Positions 22,625 through 33,904 of a stretch of 64,000 nt of DNA are shown piece after piece. This DNA comes from Mesodorylaimus sp. YZB2_4 (taxonomy: Eukaryota; Nematoda; Enoplea; Dorylaimida; Dorylaimidae). The position numbers were made by a program, and so were the translations under genes. Positions within the stretch are counted from its first letter, which is position 1. Every line of letters starts with the position of its first letter. The notes beneath the pieces are model-generated. The model searched no databases. It was not told the DNA's origin and saw only the letters and a program-made list of their open reading frames with translations. The stretch lies in contig JASANH010001283.1 of NCBI GenBank assembly GCA_030248295.1, forward strand, positions 372,001-436,000, read 5' to 3'.

Positions 22625-23795
22625 GGTTCGGGGTTCGGTTACGTCCTAACAAGACACCGTATCAGGTCGGGTTCAACCCGGGTACCCGACCCGAAAGTCC
22701 CTGGCCCGAAATTTCGGGTTGGGTTGACCCGAATTCGTTATAAGCAGCTGAAGTTCTTCGCGATGAAAACCACGCACAAATCCTCAGAACATGGTGGCGT
22801 TGATGTAAAGATGGACCGTGAGAAAATATGAGATGGAGACATCTAACGCAAGCGAATTTTCATTTTGTTATTCTCCAGTTATCCTTAGTAAATACACTAG
22901 CATTCCTTCATATTTCCCACAATAGTGGTCAAATAATTTTTTAGAAACCTTAGTAGATCTAAAAGCGACTAGGGTCTGTCCACTGGAGACAAGATTTAAC
23001 CAATCCGAATGATAGAGACAACTCTGTCATAACTTATAAAAGCAGAGACAGGATACGTTAAACAAAGAAATACCTAACTACAGTATATATTAGGCCCACG
23101 TGAGAGTTGCATCTAGTCTTCACAAAAGTCATATTGTGCTGGACACTAGCTCCTGTCAGAACCTTTGCTACTGATGGAGGAATGTGAGGGTACTGTGACT
23201 TTTGAACACAGTAAATTGTTTTGCACTGGTAACATGGATGCTGGTCAAGGGGGCTACTATGAGTGCAGATTTGGTGTTTGGGACAGACTATATTGCTCTT
23301 CCAGCCAGGTATACCAGGAAGTTATGTCATATTCAGGAATCGAATGTGATTTTAGATACCCCTACGACCTGCTAAAAGTTATCGATTCCTTCTTTGAGTA
23401 TGGCTAGTCCCACCCATTCATCAGAGATGACAAGAATGTTTATGTGAACTCTCACATATGGACCATCCTTCTTGCAGAAATTCCTCAGAAAAATTGGTCA
23501 TTCTCACAGCTTACAATTTGTCTGACATTCTTGGAAGTTACGCAGAATGAAAGACTTTATGCATGTATGCATAAAGCATATCCTGCAAATCCTGGAGTCA
23601 AACAGCTATGAAAAGGTTTCTGTATCTGCTTACTTGCAAAATTGCTGTATTTTTGACCCGTTTGACCCGACCTTTCAAAAAAGTGACCCGACCCGATTTT
23701 GAGCCAACCCGACCCGAAATTTAGCCGACCCGACCCGAGCCGACCCGACCCGAAAGTACCCACGCGATCCGGGGTCTAGTCCTAAGGACGCTACA
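22625..23795. mobile_element. Repeat family B, copy 1, ends rich in GGGTCGG motif
   Basis: Both ends are built from a reiterated short motif: GGTCGGGTTCAACCCGGGTA at the left (22666 on) and repeated GACCCGACCC at the right (23655-23765), in inverted orientation. The interior matches 33905-34744 over about 850 bases, for example CAGCTGAAGTTC, CTAGCTCCTGTCAGAACC then TTTGCTACTGAT, and TTGCAAAATTGC. An 80-codon frame at 23165-23407 is not conserved in the other copy. Probably a non-autonomous DNA transposon. Confidence 0.7.
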
Positions 23796-24174
23796 CTCAA
23801 TGTTGCTTACCCAAGTTTCGATAAGACTGGTGTCGATGATTCGATCTTCTGGCCCGGCCGATTCTCGCCATCGAATTGCAGGTCTTTATTTAATATCAAC
23901 ACAGGTCGTGACTATGCGGCAGAAGAATACATTCCCTGGTTGCAGCCAGCAAGAGGAGTCCTTTTATGCCTGCTGGCTGCGACCTGTTCGAAAGAGGGAG
24001 CCAGGGCGAAAGAGTTAGCCAGGATAAATGAGTTGCGCTACTATCAAACAGACCTAGGTGAGATCCAGTTCCATTATCATCATGCTCGCCAGGTGACCTC
24101 GGCTCCAAAGTCAATGAAACGTGAGCTGTAATTTGCGCGGCAATTCAAACTAACTACATTGCTCGCGCAGTTGT

Positions 24175-24312
24175 TCTCCAACCGCTCTGCAGTAGTGTAA
24201 TGAATGAGATTAGATCGATATTCTGAACTCATGCTTACTTGTTTCTGCCTATAATCAGACTCATAAGTCATCTTCACATTAGTGCTATTTGAGACCAGAG
24301 AAAACATGGATG
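24175..24312. repeat. Right part of the 1841-2115 repeat (second copy)
   Basis: It starts TTCTCCAACCGCTCTGCAG and ends CAGAGAAAACATGGATGACT, the same borders and spacing as 1990-2110. The intervening sequence is diverged. Confidence 0.65.
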
Positions 24313-25377
24313 ACTCACTTTCAGACACAAAAGCATATGTTGATTTTATTTTCGCTCTACAGTAATACTACCGTTGGAAGAATCACCTGAATAATTATAT
24401 CCTCCGTAAAGCGCAACACATGGCCACTTTTCTTGTACATGTCTTGACATTGAGTAAGTCGCATGCGTCCTGCATCTTGCAGCAACAATCACAACATATC
24501 TTATTCCGACTCAACAGCATGCGCGGCATTTCTGGTCGATGCTCTTCCATTGGAAACAATTGACCTGAAACAGAATCTACATCTTATGAATCATCAATGA
24601 ATATGGCGCACTTCGTGCAAGGTTGTGGCATACTTGCCTGCTGATTAAGCCAAGGCGAAACCTGCACTAGCACTGGTATGGCGCATATAAACCAACAAAC
24701 CGAAAGTACGACAGGAAGTTTCATGAAAAAGCTGTAAAAAGCTTTTTCATAGATCTATAAGTGATGTGATTCGGCTAGGTGGCGGTGGAGCACAGTTTAT
24801 CAGGTAGGTTAGCATTTGTGCCGACTGAATTCCCCTAGCCGCAGGCGAAAGGCCATCACAGTGGCACGCATTAACGACAGCCACTTTCCATATGAAGTAA
24901 TGAGATAATAAAAAATGCCTTGAGACAAGGAGGATTTGGGCTGATCTAATCTGATTGGAAAAGTCAAATGGAAGGAAGAGCCATCCAGTTGGAAAGTTGC
25001 AATTAAGTTGGAAGAGCAGTTGCATTCAGGCGGTTGTAAGAGTCTAATCTGGTTTAAAGGCTGTTTCCACCTCACTTCTCGTTTCTCAGGCAATAATTCA
25101 CGACGCAAATATGAAAGAACAGGACCAAGGAAGCTTACACCGTGCTTCATTCCAGACAACTGCTTGCTAAATTATGTTTCAGAAAATGTGCCTTTTGCAG
25201 TCTTCAGCCATTAGATGCCAATTACCACAAGAAGTTGATGCAAAAGACATGTATTTTGTTGCAGCTGGCTTTTTAATTTCCTCTCTCAAGACCCATTTTG
25301 GTTAAATAATTACCCTGAAACAGCTCCCCTGGCTTGATCGAGACACCCCACCGCCTGAGTGGAACTCTGACTTTTTA
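24313..25377. other. Gene-free stretch with a short hairpin
   Basis: No supportable gene. ATGAAAAAGCT and AGCTTTTTCAT at about 24723-24750 form an 11-base-pair hairpin with a 5-6 base loop. Confidence 0.4.
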
Positions 25378-25632
25378 AGAACTTGGTGAAGTTCTCTCTG
25401 CGCCTTGCACGCCTTTCGGTGGGCGACTCACCCGTCATCCATCCGGAGTCTATAAACGAGGAGGACTTACGGGGTGGGAGGCTCTCGAATCCGGGTCCCC
25501 TCATAGGGCACGGGCTGGTAGAGGTTACTCCATGGGGTAACCCCCCTCGACATCGCGGGGTAGCGACTAACACGCGCCCTTGCCCGGCATGCATCCCGGA
25601 TTGACCCTAGTCCCTGGCAAGATAGGGTCAAC
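25378..25632 (+). repeat. Direct repeat unit D, copy 1
   Basis: It starts AACTTGGTGAAGTTCTCTCT and ends near GGCAAGATAGGGTCAAC. It is present again at 26196-26443 with only scattered substitutions and a few small gaps. It includes GGGTAGCGACTAACACGC and GGCATGCATCCCGGATTGAC. Confidence 0.85.
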
Positions 25633-26195
25633 GAAGGCAGGGACCTTCCCGAGTGGTGTTCGGGAACCAGTTTCCTGATTCTCTACTGGTTCGGCGTGCG
25701 CCACTTAAAGCGTACCGGGTGAGTCGCCCAGAGCCAGGTGTGCAAGACCAGTGACGGACTCTAAACTGCCGTCCTTAGCTGGAGAAGAATGCGGCCCAAT
25801 CAATGCGGGACCAACGCGTAACCAACTGAGCCACCGCGGTCCGTTGACTCTGTACAGTTGCTGCCTACATGCCTTCCCTTCCCCCCTACGGATCTAGTGA
25901 CGATCTCTACTGCACTCCAAATATTCAAACGGATCTTTGCACTGTGGGGATGCGGATGTACTAACCTGCTCAAACCCCCAGGATCAGATGTTCCAGCTGA
26001 CAGTTCACAGTCAGAGTGTGATAGCCACTGGCCACTTGGCATGTATCGGGTGTGCCAGAAAGACTGATACTCCTTGAAGGGGCAGATTTCCGCGGAGGCC
26101 GCCTCAGTGGTGTAGCGGCGAAAGGCGTGTGTCACAGTTTGCTTGGCACGGCTGGAAACCGGTCGGCTGCGAGTTCAACTCTGGTCGTCTGAGAG
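25633..26195. repeat. tRNA-like SINE segments between the D repeats
   Basis: On the plus strand an A-box-like GTGGTGTAGCGG (26108-26119) and B-box-like GAGTTCAACTC (26171-26181) stand at tRNA spacing directly before copy 2 of repeat D, so D may be the body of a SINE. On the minus strand near 25815-25840, CCGCGGTGGCTCAGTTGGTT is another A-box-like head. Neither folds as a complete tRNA. Confidence 0.5.
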
Positions 26196-26443
26196 CTTGG
26201 TGAAGTTCTCTCTACGCCTTGCACGCCTTTTGGTGTGTGACTCACCCGTCATCCCTCCATAGTCTATAAACGAGGAGGCCTTACGCGGTGGAAGGCTCTC
26301 GAATCCGTGTCCCCTCATAGGGCACGGGCTGGTAAAGGTTACTCCATGAGGTAACAGCCGACATCGCGGGGTAGCGACTAACACGCTTCCTTTCCCGGCA
26401 TGCATCCCGGATTGACCCTAGTACCTGGCAAGATAGGGTCAAC
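26196..26443 (+). repeat. Direct repeat unit D, copy 2
   Basis: Second copy of 25378-25632, same orientation, preceded by a tRNA-like head. Confidence 0.85.
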
Positions 26444-26899
26444 TAACAAGCCACTACTGTAGCACACAGAAAGACTCAAAAATCGACCCTTCCCTGCACA
26501 GACCAGTATGGGGAATAAAGAAAAAGGTTTGTTAGGAATACATTTGTTAGGAGTACGTAGTTATTAGCAGAATTTTTGTGTCAGAATGTTTCAAATTTCG
26601 TTTCCGCTTCAATTTGTTTTTCCGCCATTCACCCATTAATGTCCCCCAGGAAAGTCGATTATCAGAGCAACAAAAACTCACTTACAATCCTCGAAAACTC
26701 GAAAAATTTGTCTCACTGAATCAACGTGATTCTCATTAAGATAGCAGGACAATGGACTGCGTGAGCTCTCAAAAAAATATTGGATCTGTCATCAGCGATG
26801 CGCCTGCCAACTTCGAAACAGCACAAATTTCATTAGGTCGCAAAAATGCTCTGCCGGGTGTAACTTTCTTTTAAAAAAATTAAAACTTTCATAAGAAGA
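26444..26899. other. Gene-free stretch
   Basis: Nothing supportable seen. Confidence 0.35.
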
Positions 26900-27097
26900 C
26901 TAGTCCGACGTGATTTTGAAGAAGCGGGAGTCACGACAATGGAAACTGTTTTGCATGCCATTTTGTCCTGGTGTATTCATACAAAGTGTAAAATGGTAGA
27001 AAATGATATTCTTACCAGTCTCCTCGTTACCTCGAATACCTTGGTTCCATAAACTCATTTCCAAGAAAACAATAACCCAAAACGTTTTCCCATTCAT
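26900..27097 (-). CDS. Candidate short secreted peptide gene (2 exons, 49 aa)
   Basis: On the minus strand ATG at 27097 opens MNGKTFWVIVFLEMSLW, a good signal-peptide-like start. A GTAAGA donor follows 82 bases in, then a 48-base intron ending in CACCAG, and exon 2 (26900-26967) ends in TAG. The intron is a multiple of three and open, so the frame reads through it either way. The predicted mature peptide is short, with one Cys (SFHCRDSRFFKITSD). No family is recognised. The frame also extends upstream to 27202. This is a weak prediction resting on signal peptide plus splice sites. Confidence 0.28.
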   Translation of the reverse strand: MNGKTFWVIVFLEMSLWNQGIRGNEETGKNIIFYHFTLCMNTPGQNGMQNSFHCRDSRFFKITSD

Positions 27098-27202
27098 AGT
27101 TGTTAAAATGGTCTTTTCCGTCACGATTCTCTGACTGCCACACGTTCTGACGTTCATACCATCAACAGAGGCAAAGCACTGACGAGCCCATAAAATAGAC
27201 AA

Positions 27203-28539
27203 AGTAGGCTCTGGCCAATTTATAACCTCCTTATCTCGCGCATTGGCCTCGACTACCCCTCAATGTTTTTCACTCAACTATTGATTCGTTTCTTCACCAA
27301 ATCATTAATAGACCATGCCAGGGGGCGTTTAACAAATGCTTCTATGCACCCGCCGCCCACAAAGCATAAACAAGGTTCGCGTGGGTGGCTGACAATCTGG
27401 TGCGATTCTTCAACAATAGTTCGAACGTAAATATTTTGACTCCTGATTTAAAAGATTCCCACGCTATGAATGAGAGTCAATGGTTTTAGCCGGCTAAATA
27501 CTGCACAAGCTGAATTGGCAGTGTGGATAACTGCCCCGTCGAAACACTTTTTACTCCCTTATCTTTACAGTAGAAGGCGAAATTTTTCCACTAACTGCGG
27601 AGTATCCGCCTCGCATGCGTGCTCAGGTCAAACTCATTTAAAATTCTATTGCGCCCTGGCTTACGTGCTACTTATACTAAAAACAAACAAGCGGGCTAGA
27701 GCAGATAACGAGCTTAGGTCTAGTCTGTTGCCATTTTCTGCGCAAGAAAAAAGTGTGTGCCAATTTTTGCTTCGCTGGATGCAGCTTTGCATTGCATAAC
27801 ACAGGGTCGTTATTTTATTAGTAAAACATTAATCATTCATGAGAGCGCACAACTCGCGTGGCCAGAGGTTTCAGGGTAATGGAATACACACGATGATCAC
27901 GATTCAAATAAACAGTAATCATATTGACACGAAGCAGTGCTTATTCATACCCGAACACCAAGGCAGAGCATATGATTCATAGTAATTCACCTCGCATAAG
28001 AAAAAGTCGTTTACACAGAAATTTGTACCTTCTGCTGTTGTGAAGTGAAATAAGAAACAAGCTTTAGAAAATAGTTGTTCATTTCGTTCTACTACTTTCT
28101 TAAGTTTTCGTTAAGTTAATCAAGATGGATCATGATTTTTTTAAGTTGGTTTGTGGGCAATTTATTTGTAGGTTTTTTTCAAAAGGCACATTTTGATCGA
28201 CAAGAAAACATTCGCGCACAGTACGCGTACAGTATTTTAGGTTGCTCTTACCGCTTGCCTTTGGCATTCACAACTAAGCTTCAGAAACTTCGTAACGAAG
28301 CAGGGCAGCTACTCAACCATTTCCACTTCCCCCTCCTCAACCTCCCTTCTTCCATGCTTTTTCTGTCTCGCGCCAGCGCGCACCTCATCGCAATGCTGGC
28401 GGAAGAATACCTGTGAGACGCCAAATTCAAACTGATTTGCCCATTTTTGGAAGTGAATCGCAAAGTCGACGTCACTTCCTTAGTTGTGCTTAGAACTGCT
28501 TTGCAATAACTTTTTTTGCGATATTGTTTCAAAAAGAGG
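27203..28539. other. Gene-free stretch
   Basis: No supportable gene. The frame at 28132-28416 has no domain or splice support. Confidence 0.4.
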
Positions 28540-28680
28540 CCCCCCCCCCCTTTTTTTTTTTCCGGGCCAGAGCCCCCAAAAAAAACCCCCCCCCGACCCC
28601 CCACCAAAAACCCCCACCACCCCCCCCCCCCCCCCCCCCCCCCCCCCCGCACACCCCCCCCGCCCCCCACACCCCCGAGC
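28540..28680. repeat. Homopolymer-dominated C/T/A stretch, possibly artefactual
   Basis: C11, T11, A8, C9, A5 and C29 runs occur within 140 bases, with the C29 run at 28620-28648. Such a ladder of different homopolymers is unlike the rest of the window. It may be a collapsed or error-prone assembly segment. Long polyproline or polyglycine frames read from it are meaningless. Confidence 0.7.
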
Positions 28681-28689
28681 CTAATGTGT

Positions 28690-29030
28690 GTCCCATCATG
28701 GAGCACCTCCAGACGAGCCACCCCCTGGGGGAGGTATCCTGGGTCATTCACCTACTGTACGTCCTAGGACCAATGGCGGGTGGACTTGACCCTGCCGGTG
28801 TACGGCAGCTGGGACTGTCTCCTCGTTTGGCTTCCACCTCTCCACTTGGAGCACCTCGACGGTACCGAGTGAGTCACGCACGGCCTGGAGTGCAAGGTCA
28901 GCGAGGGTATATACGGTTTCCAAACCGGCCTCCTCCACTGAGCGTTGAACCAAGGATGACCCCAACCAGCCGCTCCCAAGCAATACGGGAGATACAGTAA
29001 ATGTCGAACCGCTGCACCACCGTAGCCGCC
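28690..29030. repeat. Dispersed repeat family C, copy with minus-strand tRNA-like head
   Basis: The body shares CCTAGGACCAATGG, ACTGTCTC...GTGGCTTCC-like, TCTCCACTTGGAGCACCT and GTCAGCGAGGGT with 46190-46480. At 29005-29028 the minus strand reads TACGGTGGTGCAGCGGTTCG, an A-box-like tRNA head. This suggests a SINE lying in minus orientation. Confidence 0.6.
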
Positions 29031-29090
29031 AGCTGACTCGAATTGGGAGGTCCTAGGAGACAAGGGAGCCCACAATCATTTGGAGGTCCG

Positions 29091-29135
29091 TTCACCCTCG
29101 AGTGCTCTGTTAGCGATTGTTGATGTAGTAAAACA
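29091..29135 (+). repeat. Second copy of the 12226 SINE body
   Basis: TTCACCCTCGAGTGC and GATGTAGTAAAACAGGA match the body of the SINE at 12334-12380. It ends at the border of the 46-base palindrome. Confidence 0.55.
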
Positions 29136-29141
29136 GGAGCT

Positions 29142-29187
29142 CGAACAGGCAGAGTATAGAAACGCGTTTCTATACTCTGCCTGTTCG
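29142..29187. repeat. Perfect 46-base palindrome
   Basis: The left 23 bases (beginning CGAACAGGCAGAG) are the exact reverse complement of the right 23 (ending CTCTGCCTGTTCG), with the centre at ACGCGT and no spacer. Confidence 0.95.
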
Positions 29188-32100
29188 TGCTTTTCTTTTC
29201 TTTTCAGTACATCTCAATCAGCTTCGTTTTATGGGGAACTGTTCGATAGGCAAGAGGGAACCGAGGAAGGCAAGCCTTATAGATCTTGGACAATTTGGGA
29301 CGAGTGTTGCATAACTGATGCCGGAATCGTGAAAAAGAAGGAGAAAGTGGAAGTTTAAGCATCTGTGGTGCTTTCGCGAATTTGTCATCTTCAAAAGTTG
29401 TTGAAAGAGGCGATTGGGAGCGGCGCTGAAGCTGTGGAGAGTTTGAAGTTGAAGTATGACGATTGGGGTAAGAAGATTTGTGTTGGCTTTTCGCGCGTAT
29501 TATTAGAAAAAGATATTTGGATCTGATACCTTATAACGCAGTTTTTTCCTGCATTTCTTCTCATTATCTGTGTCTTCACTTTTGAAGTTATCTAGTGGGA
29601 GTGCCATGCGAGCTTGTTGCTTCTGCTCGGTTTGCATTCTGTCTTCGTCTTAATAATTGCTCCTGTCTTATCTTTCCATGCTCGCATATTCGTTCCATGT
29701 CATCTTGGATTGTGTGAAAAAATTACATGAGAACTGGTGAATGAAAACAAAGCAACGTTTCGAAGAGGAGGGAGGGGAAGGGGCGGCAAAGAAACAAAAA
29801 AAACAAGACAACGTTCACCTTGCCAAGAGTCTTGCCAAACTTGTGCTCGCTTGGCAAGCTCATTCCAAAATCATGCCAATGTCATGTCAAGATCTTGCCA
29901 CTTTCTCGGCAAGCTATTTAGAATGAGCTTGCCAAGAATTTCAAAAATGGGAAATGCGGGCGAGCTTCTGGGCTGAATTGATGCTGTATATCGCTCTCGC
30001 TCGGGTGACTCGACTCTGACGCAGAGTCTTGGTAAGCCATCCCACGTGGAGAAACGGAAAAATACGTAAAAACGTGCTGCTTGGGCGATATTGGCCATGT
30101 TTCCTCAACCTTTGATTTAAGGGTGATCTAAGACATTCCTTCTAAGACTAAGACTATATGCTAACCCAATTGTTTTCCAAAGGAAATATACTGTGGGGCT
30201 CTGCAACTCGCGCTAATGACAGATCTAAGGGCGCTTTTTCACATCGCTTCGTGCGATTTAAGAGTGCGAATATTTATCGCACTCTTGAAATTTTTAACAA
30301 CTTCCATGATATATACAAACTTTTTTCCAAATGGTGTAAAAATGTGCTTTCTAATAGTGCCTTTTCAAATTCTTCTCTGTAACGATAGATTTACACTTGT
30401 TTAGCGCAGCAGTTTAAAACGACGAAAGCGAATGGTTGCCATAAGCGAGTCGAAACTGCCGCCTTGGGGAAGCATGAGTCAGGTCATAAAACCGTCTGTT
30501 TCCAGTCTCGAAAAATTGCGTGAAAAACATCAGCACCCAGAACGGCAATTATCTTGATAGGTAGTTGGCACAAGCTGCTTCCTTCGAAGCGAAGCGAATA
30601 GGATGAGTCGGTCAGGTAGAAAAGCCCAACCATGGCGATCAGGCTGACTTACTGTCGGTGTACAAGAATATGAGGGCACAATATCTTATGAATACCATTT
30701 AAGAGCATAAAAACACGACAAACTCACATAGCGCGCAGGAAATACCTTCATAAATTGCTAAACCTGAATCGGAGAGGCGGGAGATTACAAATTTGAACCC
30801 TCACAAAACTAGCGGCTATCGCCATACGTAAATAAATCTAGCGTGCTTCTGAAAGGCCATTTGAGCGCGTACACATGAAGCTAATTTTTATTGGCCACTT
30901 CTTTAAATCAGAAACAACAGTAAATGGTTACCCTTTTGCTACCTCAAAGGAAAGCCTGCTTCTGTTTTGATGATGCTAGACTAGTTCGAAGAAACCACTG
31001 AATGAAGGCTGCCATTTTCCATCTCTTCGACTCTATCCAACTAGCAACAAAAAAGACCCATGAGTGAAGTAATATTGCGAACTGCAGATACGTATTTGAT
31101 TTCCCAGCAACTGTACAATGAAAACAGAGCTGGAGTTTGTATGAAAAAATTTTGAAATGAATCAAGTTTTCAGCGAGATATATGAGCAACACTGACTTGC
31201 ACTCCTTAGTGCTGCCAGCAGCCAATAATAAAACGATTTCAAGACCATGATTCCTAACACATCTGAAAGCAGTGCATGCAGATAGTTTGCTTTTGCTCGA
31301 AAGTCAATCTTACGTAAAATGCATAGTCTGAAACAATGTTTTAAACGATGAGAAAACTTACTAAGATCGGCTTTTTTCGTCAAACACAAACAAATTGGAG
31401 TCGTTATCGCACAACTCGTTTCAAGGCTATAAAGACAAAAAACCACAAAATGCAGTGAAACAGGTCACTGAGCAAAATGGACTAATTTTTACAACTCAAG
31501 AGCAAGTACCCGTGTGAATTTGACTCCCTCTCGACATGCAATCTTCAGGCACTTTTTTCTTAGTTTTCATAAAATCTTAGTGATAAGAGCTGGATGTAAT
31601 GACATTCTGATTCCGATGATTGTTCTGATATGAACGCAGTTTCTGGATCAAATGAAGCTTAATACGAGAAGATAAAGACAAGAAAACCCAATGGGGTTTG
31701 AATTTTTAAATGTAGCTGTTGCATGGAAATTTAAGGCAAACAATTGTTTTCTCTGGGCTACAGGATTCAGACGGTGAGATAGGTATAGGGACAGCAGGAG
31801 TGTACCGCTTGCCCTGCCTTCTAAGTGCGGTTTCAAAGGGCATGAGACTCCTGTAGTGTCTCTGACTAACCATACATACAGTACATGAATCCTTGCACAG
31901 GAGTCTCATCATCCTAATGGGGATACAGTATGTATTTTTGGCGGTGCTTAGTGCACATGTCTTTTTCGTAAGTCTCCAATACCGCTAAGAGTCCTGCTTG
32001 GTGCTAAAGATCATCACTTCAATGGCTCGGTTTGGTGCATTCTTCGTTAAAACTTTCTAAGAAAGTGAAATTAAGAGCGCGTGTTTTTTAAAAATTTTTA

Positions 32101-32398
32101 TAGAGCTGTCATGGTCTTGACGACTAAAGCCGCTTCGTCATGTCTCGCCAAGAAAGGAGACGTCGCCAGATTGTCCAAGGGTGTTCGAAGAGCAAGCTGA
32201 CGTTTCTAGACGAATCTCCCCATTTTCATTAATCTATCAAATTAAAAACATATGGCCCAGTAAAAGCCTAATTTTTTTAATATATAAACAGCGGGAATTC
32301 TACTCTTTCCTAACTGAGGAGAAAGAGCTAATATTTGTGAGAATCTTGAGCTTGCTCGACTTTATTCAACGTCATCGACTAAATCCAACTCCTTCGAC
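29188..32398. other. Gene-poor stretch
   Basis: No supportable gene over 3.2 kb. It contains the TTGCCAAG-rich hairpin at 29819-29940 and an inverted repeat ATGAGACTCCTGT / ACAGGAGTCTCAT at about 31840-31911 with a loop of about 45 bases. Confidence 0.45.
29819..29940. repeat. Hairpin with reiterated TTGCCAAG motif
   Basis: CTTGGCAAGCTCATTC (29850-29865) is the exact reverse complement of 29921-29936. Between and beside them, TTGCCA or TGCCAA recurs at least five times in both orientations. It could be a small MITE end-to-end or a palindromic binding-site cluster. Confidence 0.7.
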
Positions 32399-33403
32399 AT
32401 GTATTTGATCATGCTCGTAGCTCTCGTAACCCAACACGTCGCTGCCGATGTGGCTAGTACGACGCAACTGGCAGACGACTGTAATTTGAGAGCGATGCAA
32501 CTTATGAATGAGATTAACAGAGCATACAATACGTTCAACATACCATCGATTCGCCGGAGCATAGTCGATTGTTTCACCAGGTAAGAGATATTTTAGAATG
32601 TTCTATCGTACAGTACGGAAGCGTTTCGATGTCTCACAGATTCAGTCAGCCAGGATCGCATCAGTATTTCACCACCTCCTTTTTTAGCACTGGATGCAAC
32701 ACGCCAGCTGGCCCAACGAAAAATGATATTTGCCGCGAAGACCTTTGGAACACGACTAACGCACGCATGAATAATTGCGTAGCGAAAAAGTTGCCGAACG
32801 TGGGAACGCAGTTTAGTCAGTATGGCATCGATATCAAAAACCAAGCGGAATTAGATCAAGTACGCCGCTTACAGAGCATACTAACAAGTTTAGGATCAAT
32901 TGCCAATCCTAGACTGTCTCAACTAAGTATTTTTAACGGGTGAGTATAAAACTGATGTTGCATCTATAAGAAGGTTTATGAATGACATTTTTAGTGAAGT
33001 CAATGACATACTGTTGTTGACAAACTATAAGATGTCAGATAACTTGTGTTCGACTTCAATTCGTTTCAAAGCGGTTTCTTGCATACAAGGAGTGAATAGG
33101 AATGTGGCCGCTCCATTCAAAGCATTCTGCGATGCAGTCACATCGCGAATCTCCAACGATGCGTCTAAATTGGGGCCGAAATGCAAAGGTGTCTACGACA
33201 TCATTATGTCGGTGGTTTGTCAATGCGAGGACGAAATAATGACGCCTAATGTCGACGACAGTATTGCTAAAGTCAATACGACAACTTGCAAGGGCATGTA
33301 CGACCAGCTGATAAGACAATATTACAAGGGCTCGCTCAAATGTCCCAATTCCTGGACGAAAAAGTGTGGAGACTTCAACAGTTGGTGGTACGACGGGCTG
33401 TGA
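32399..33403 (+). CDS. Secreted Cys-containing protein, family unknown (3 exons, 280 aa)
   Basis: Exons 32399-32580, 32688-32939 and 32995-33403 join in frame, with acceptors TTTTTTAG and CATTTTTAG. The N-terminus MYLIMLVALVTQHVAADV is a signal peptide. The mature part has about a dozen Cys spread over all three exons (D-D-C-N-L, V-D-C-F, T-G-C-N, D-I-C-R, N-N-C-V, D-N-L-C, V-S-C-I, A-F-C-D, P-K-C-K-G, V-C-Q-C, T-T-C-K, L-K-C-P, K-K-C-G). No transmembrane helix. The spacing recalls helical Cys-rich secreted proteins of nematodes, but I recognise no named domain. AATAAA follows at 33487. Function unknown; the gene model itself is well supported by phase and splice sites. Confidence 0.72.
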
Positions 33404-33486
33404 CGAAAGTGATGGAAAGATAAAATGAAGTGGAGTTTGATGAAAAGTATTGATATACTTTGTGTGGTAACATGTCACACAGTTGA

Positions 33487-33492
33487 AATAAA
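33487..33492 (+). terminator. Poly(A) signal AATAAA for secreted-protein gene
   Basis: AATAAA lies 84 bases after the stop codon. Confidence 0.5.
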
Positions 33493-33904
33493 ATGGGAAA
33501 TGGGATGTTTGGCTAAATCAGACAATTCCTGCACCCTTCATCACGGGCCTCGAAAAAGATCGAGTTTCCAGAAAAGTAAAGAATTTTCAGATCACTATAA
33601 AAATCTTTAGATACATGAAATGGCAGGTGTCAATTAAGAATGAGACACAGTAAATCGAAAAAAGGCCCCTGATTCGATCCCCCGCACCCCTGAGATCACA
33701 GGCTCACTCATCGTCAGAAGGGCGCAAGAAGGCAACGCACATCCGCAGACCTGAAAGGCAGGGAAAGATTATGTGGGCAACATTATCCCCCCCCTCACCC
33801 AGTCAATCTGAAAGTGCGATGGGTCGTGTGGCATATCTAATATTGTCCTGCTTGCCCGACCTACTACTGTATATGTAAGCTGGCAGTGAAATACTACTCT
33901 TAAC

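Noticed and set aside
28484..29000. Polyproline or polyglycine proteins
   Set aside because: They are read from the C homopolymer ladder and have no other support.
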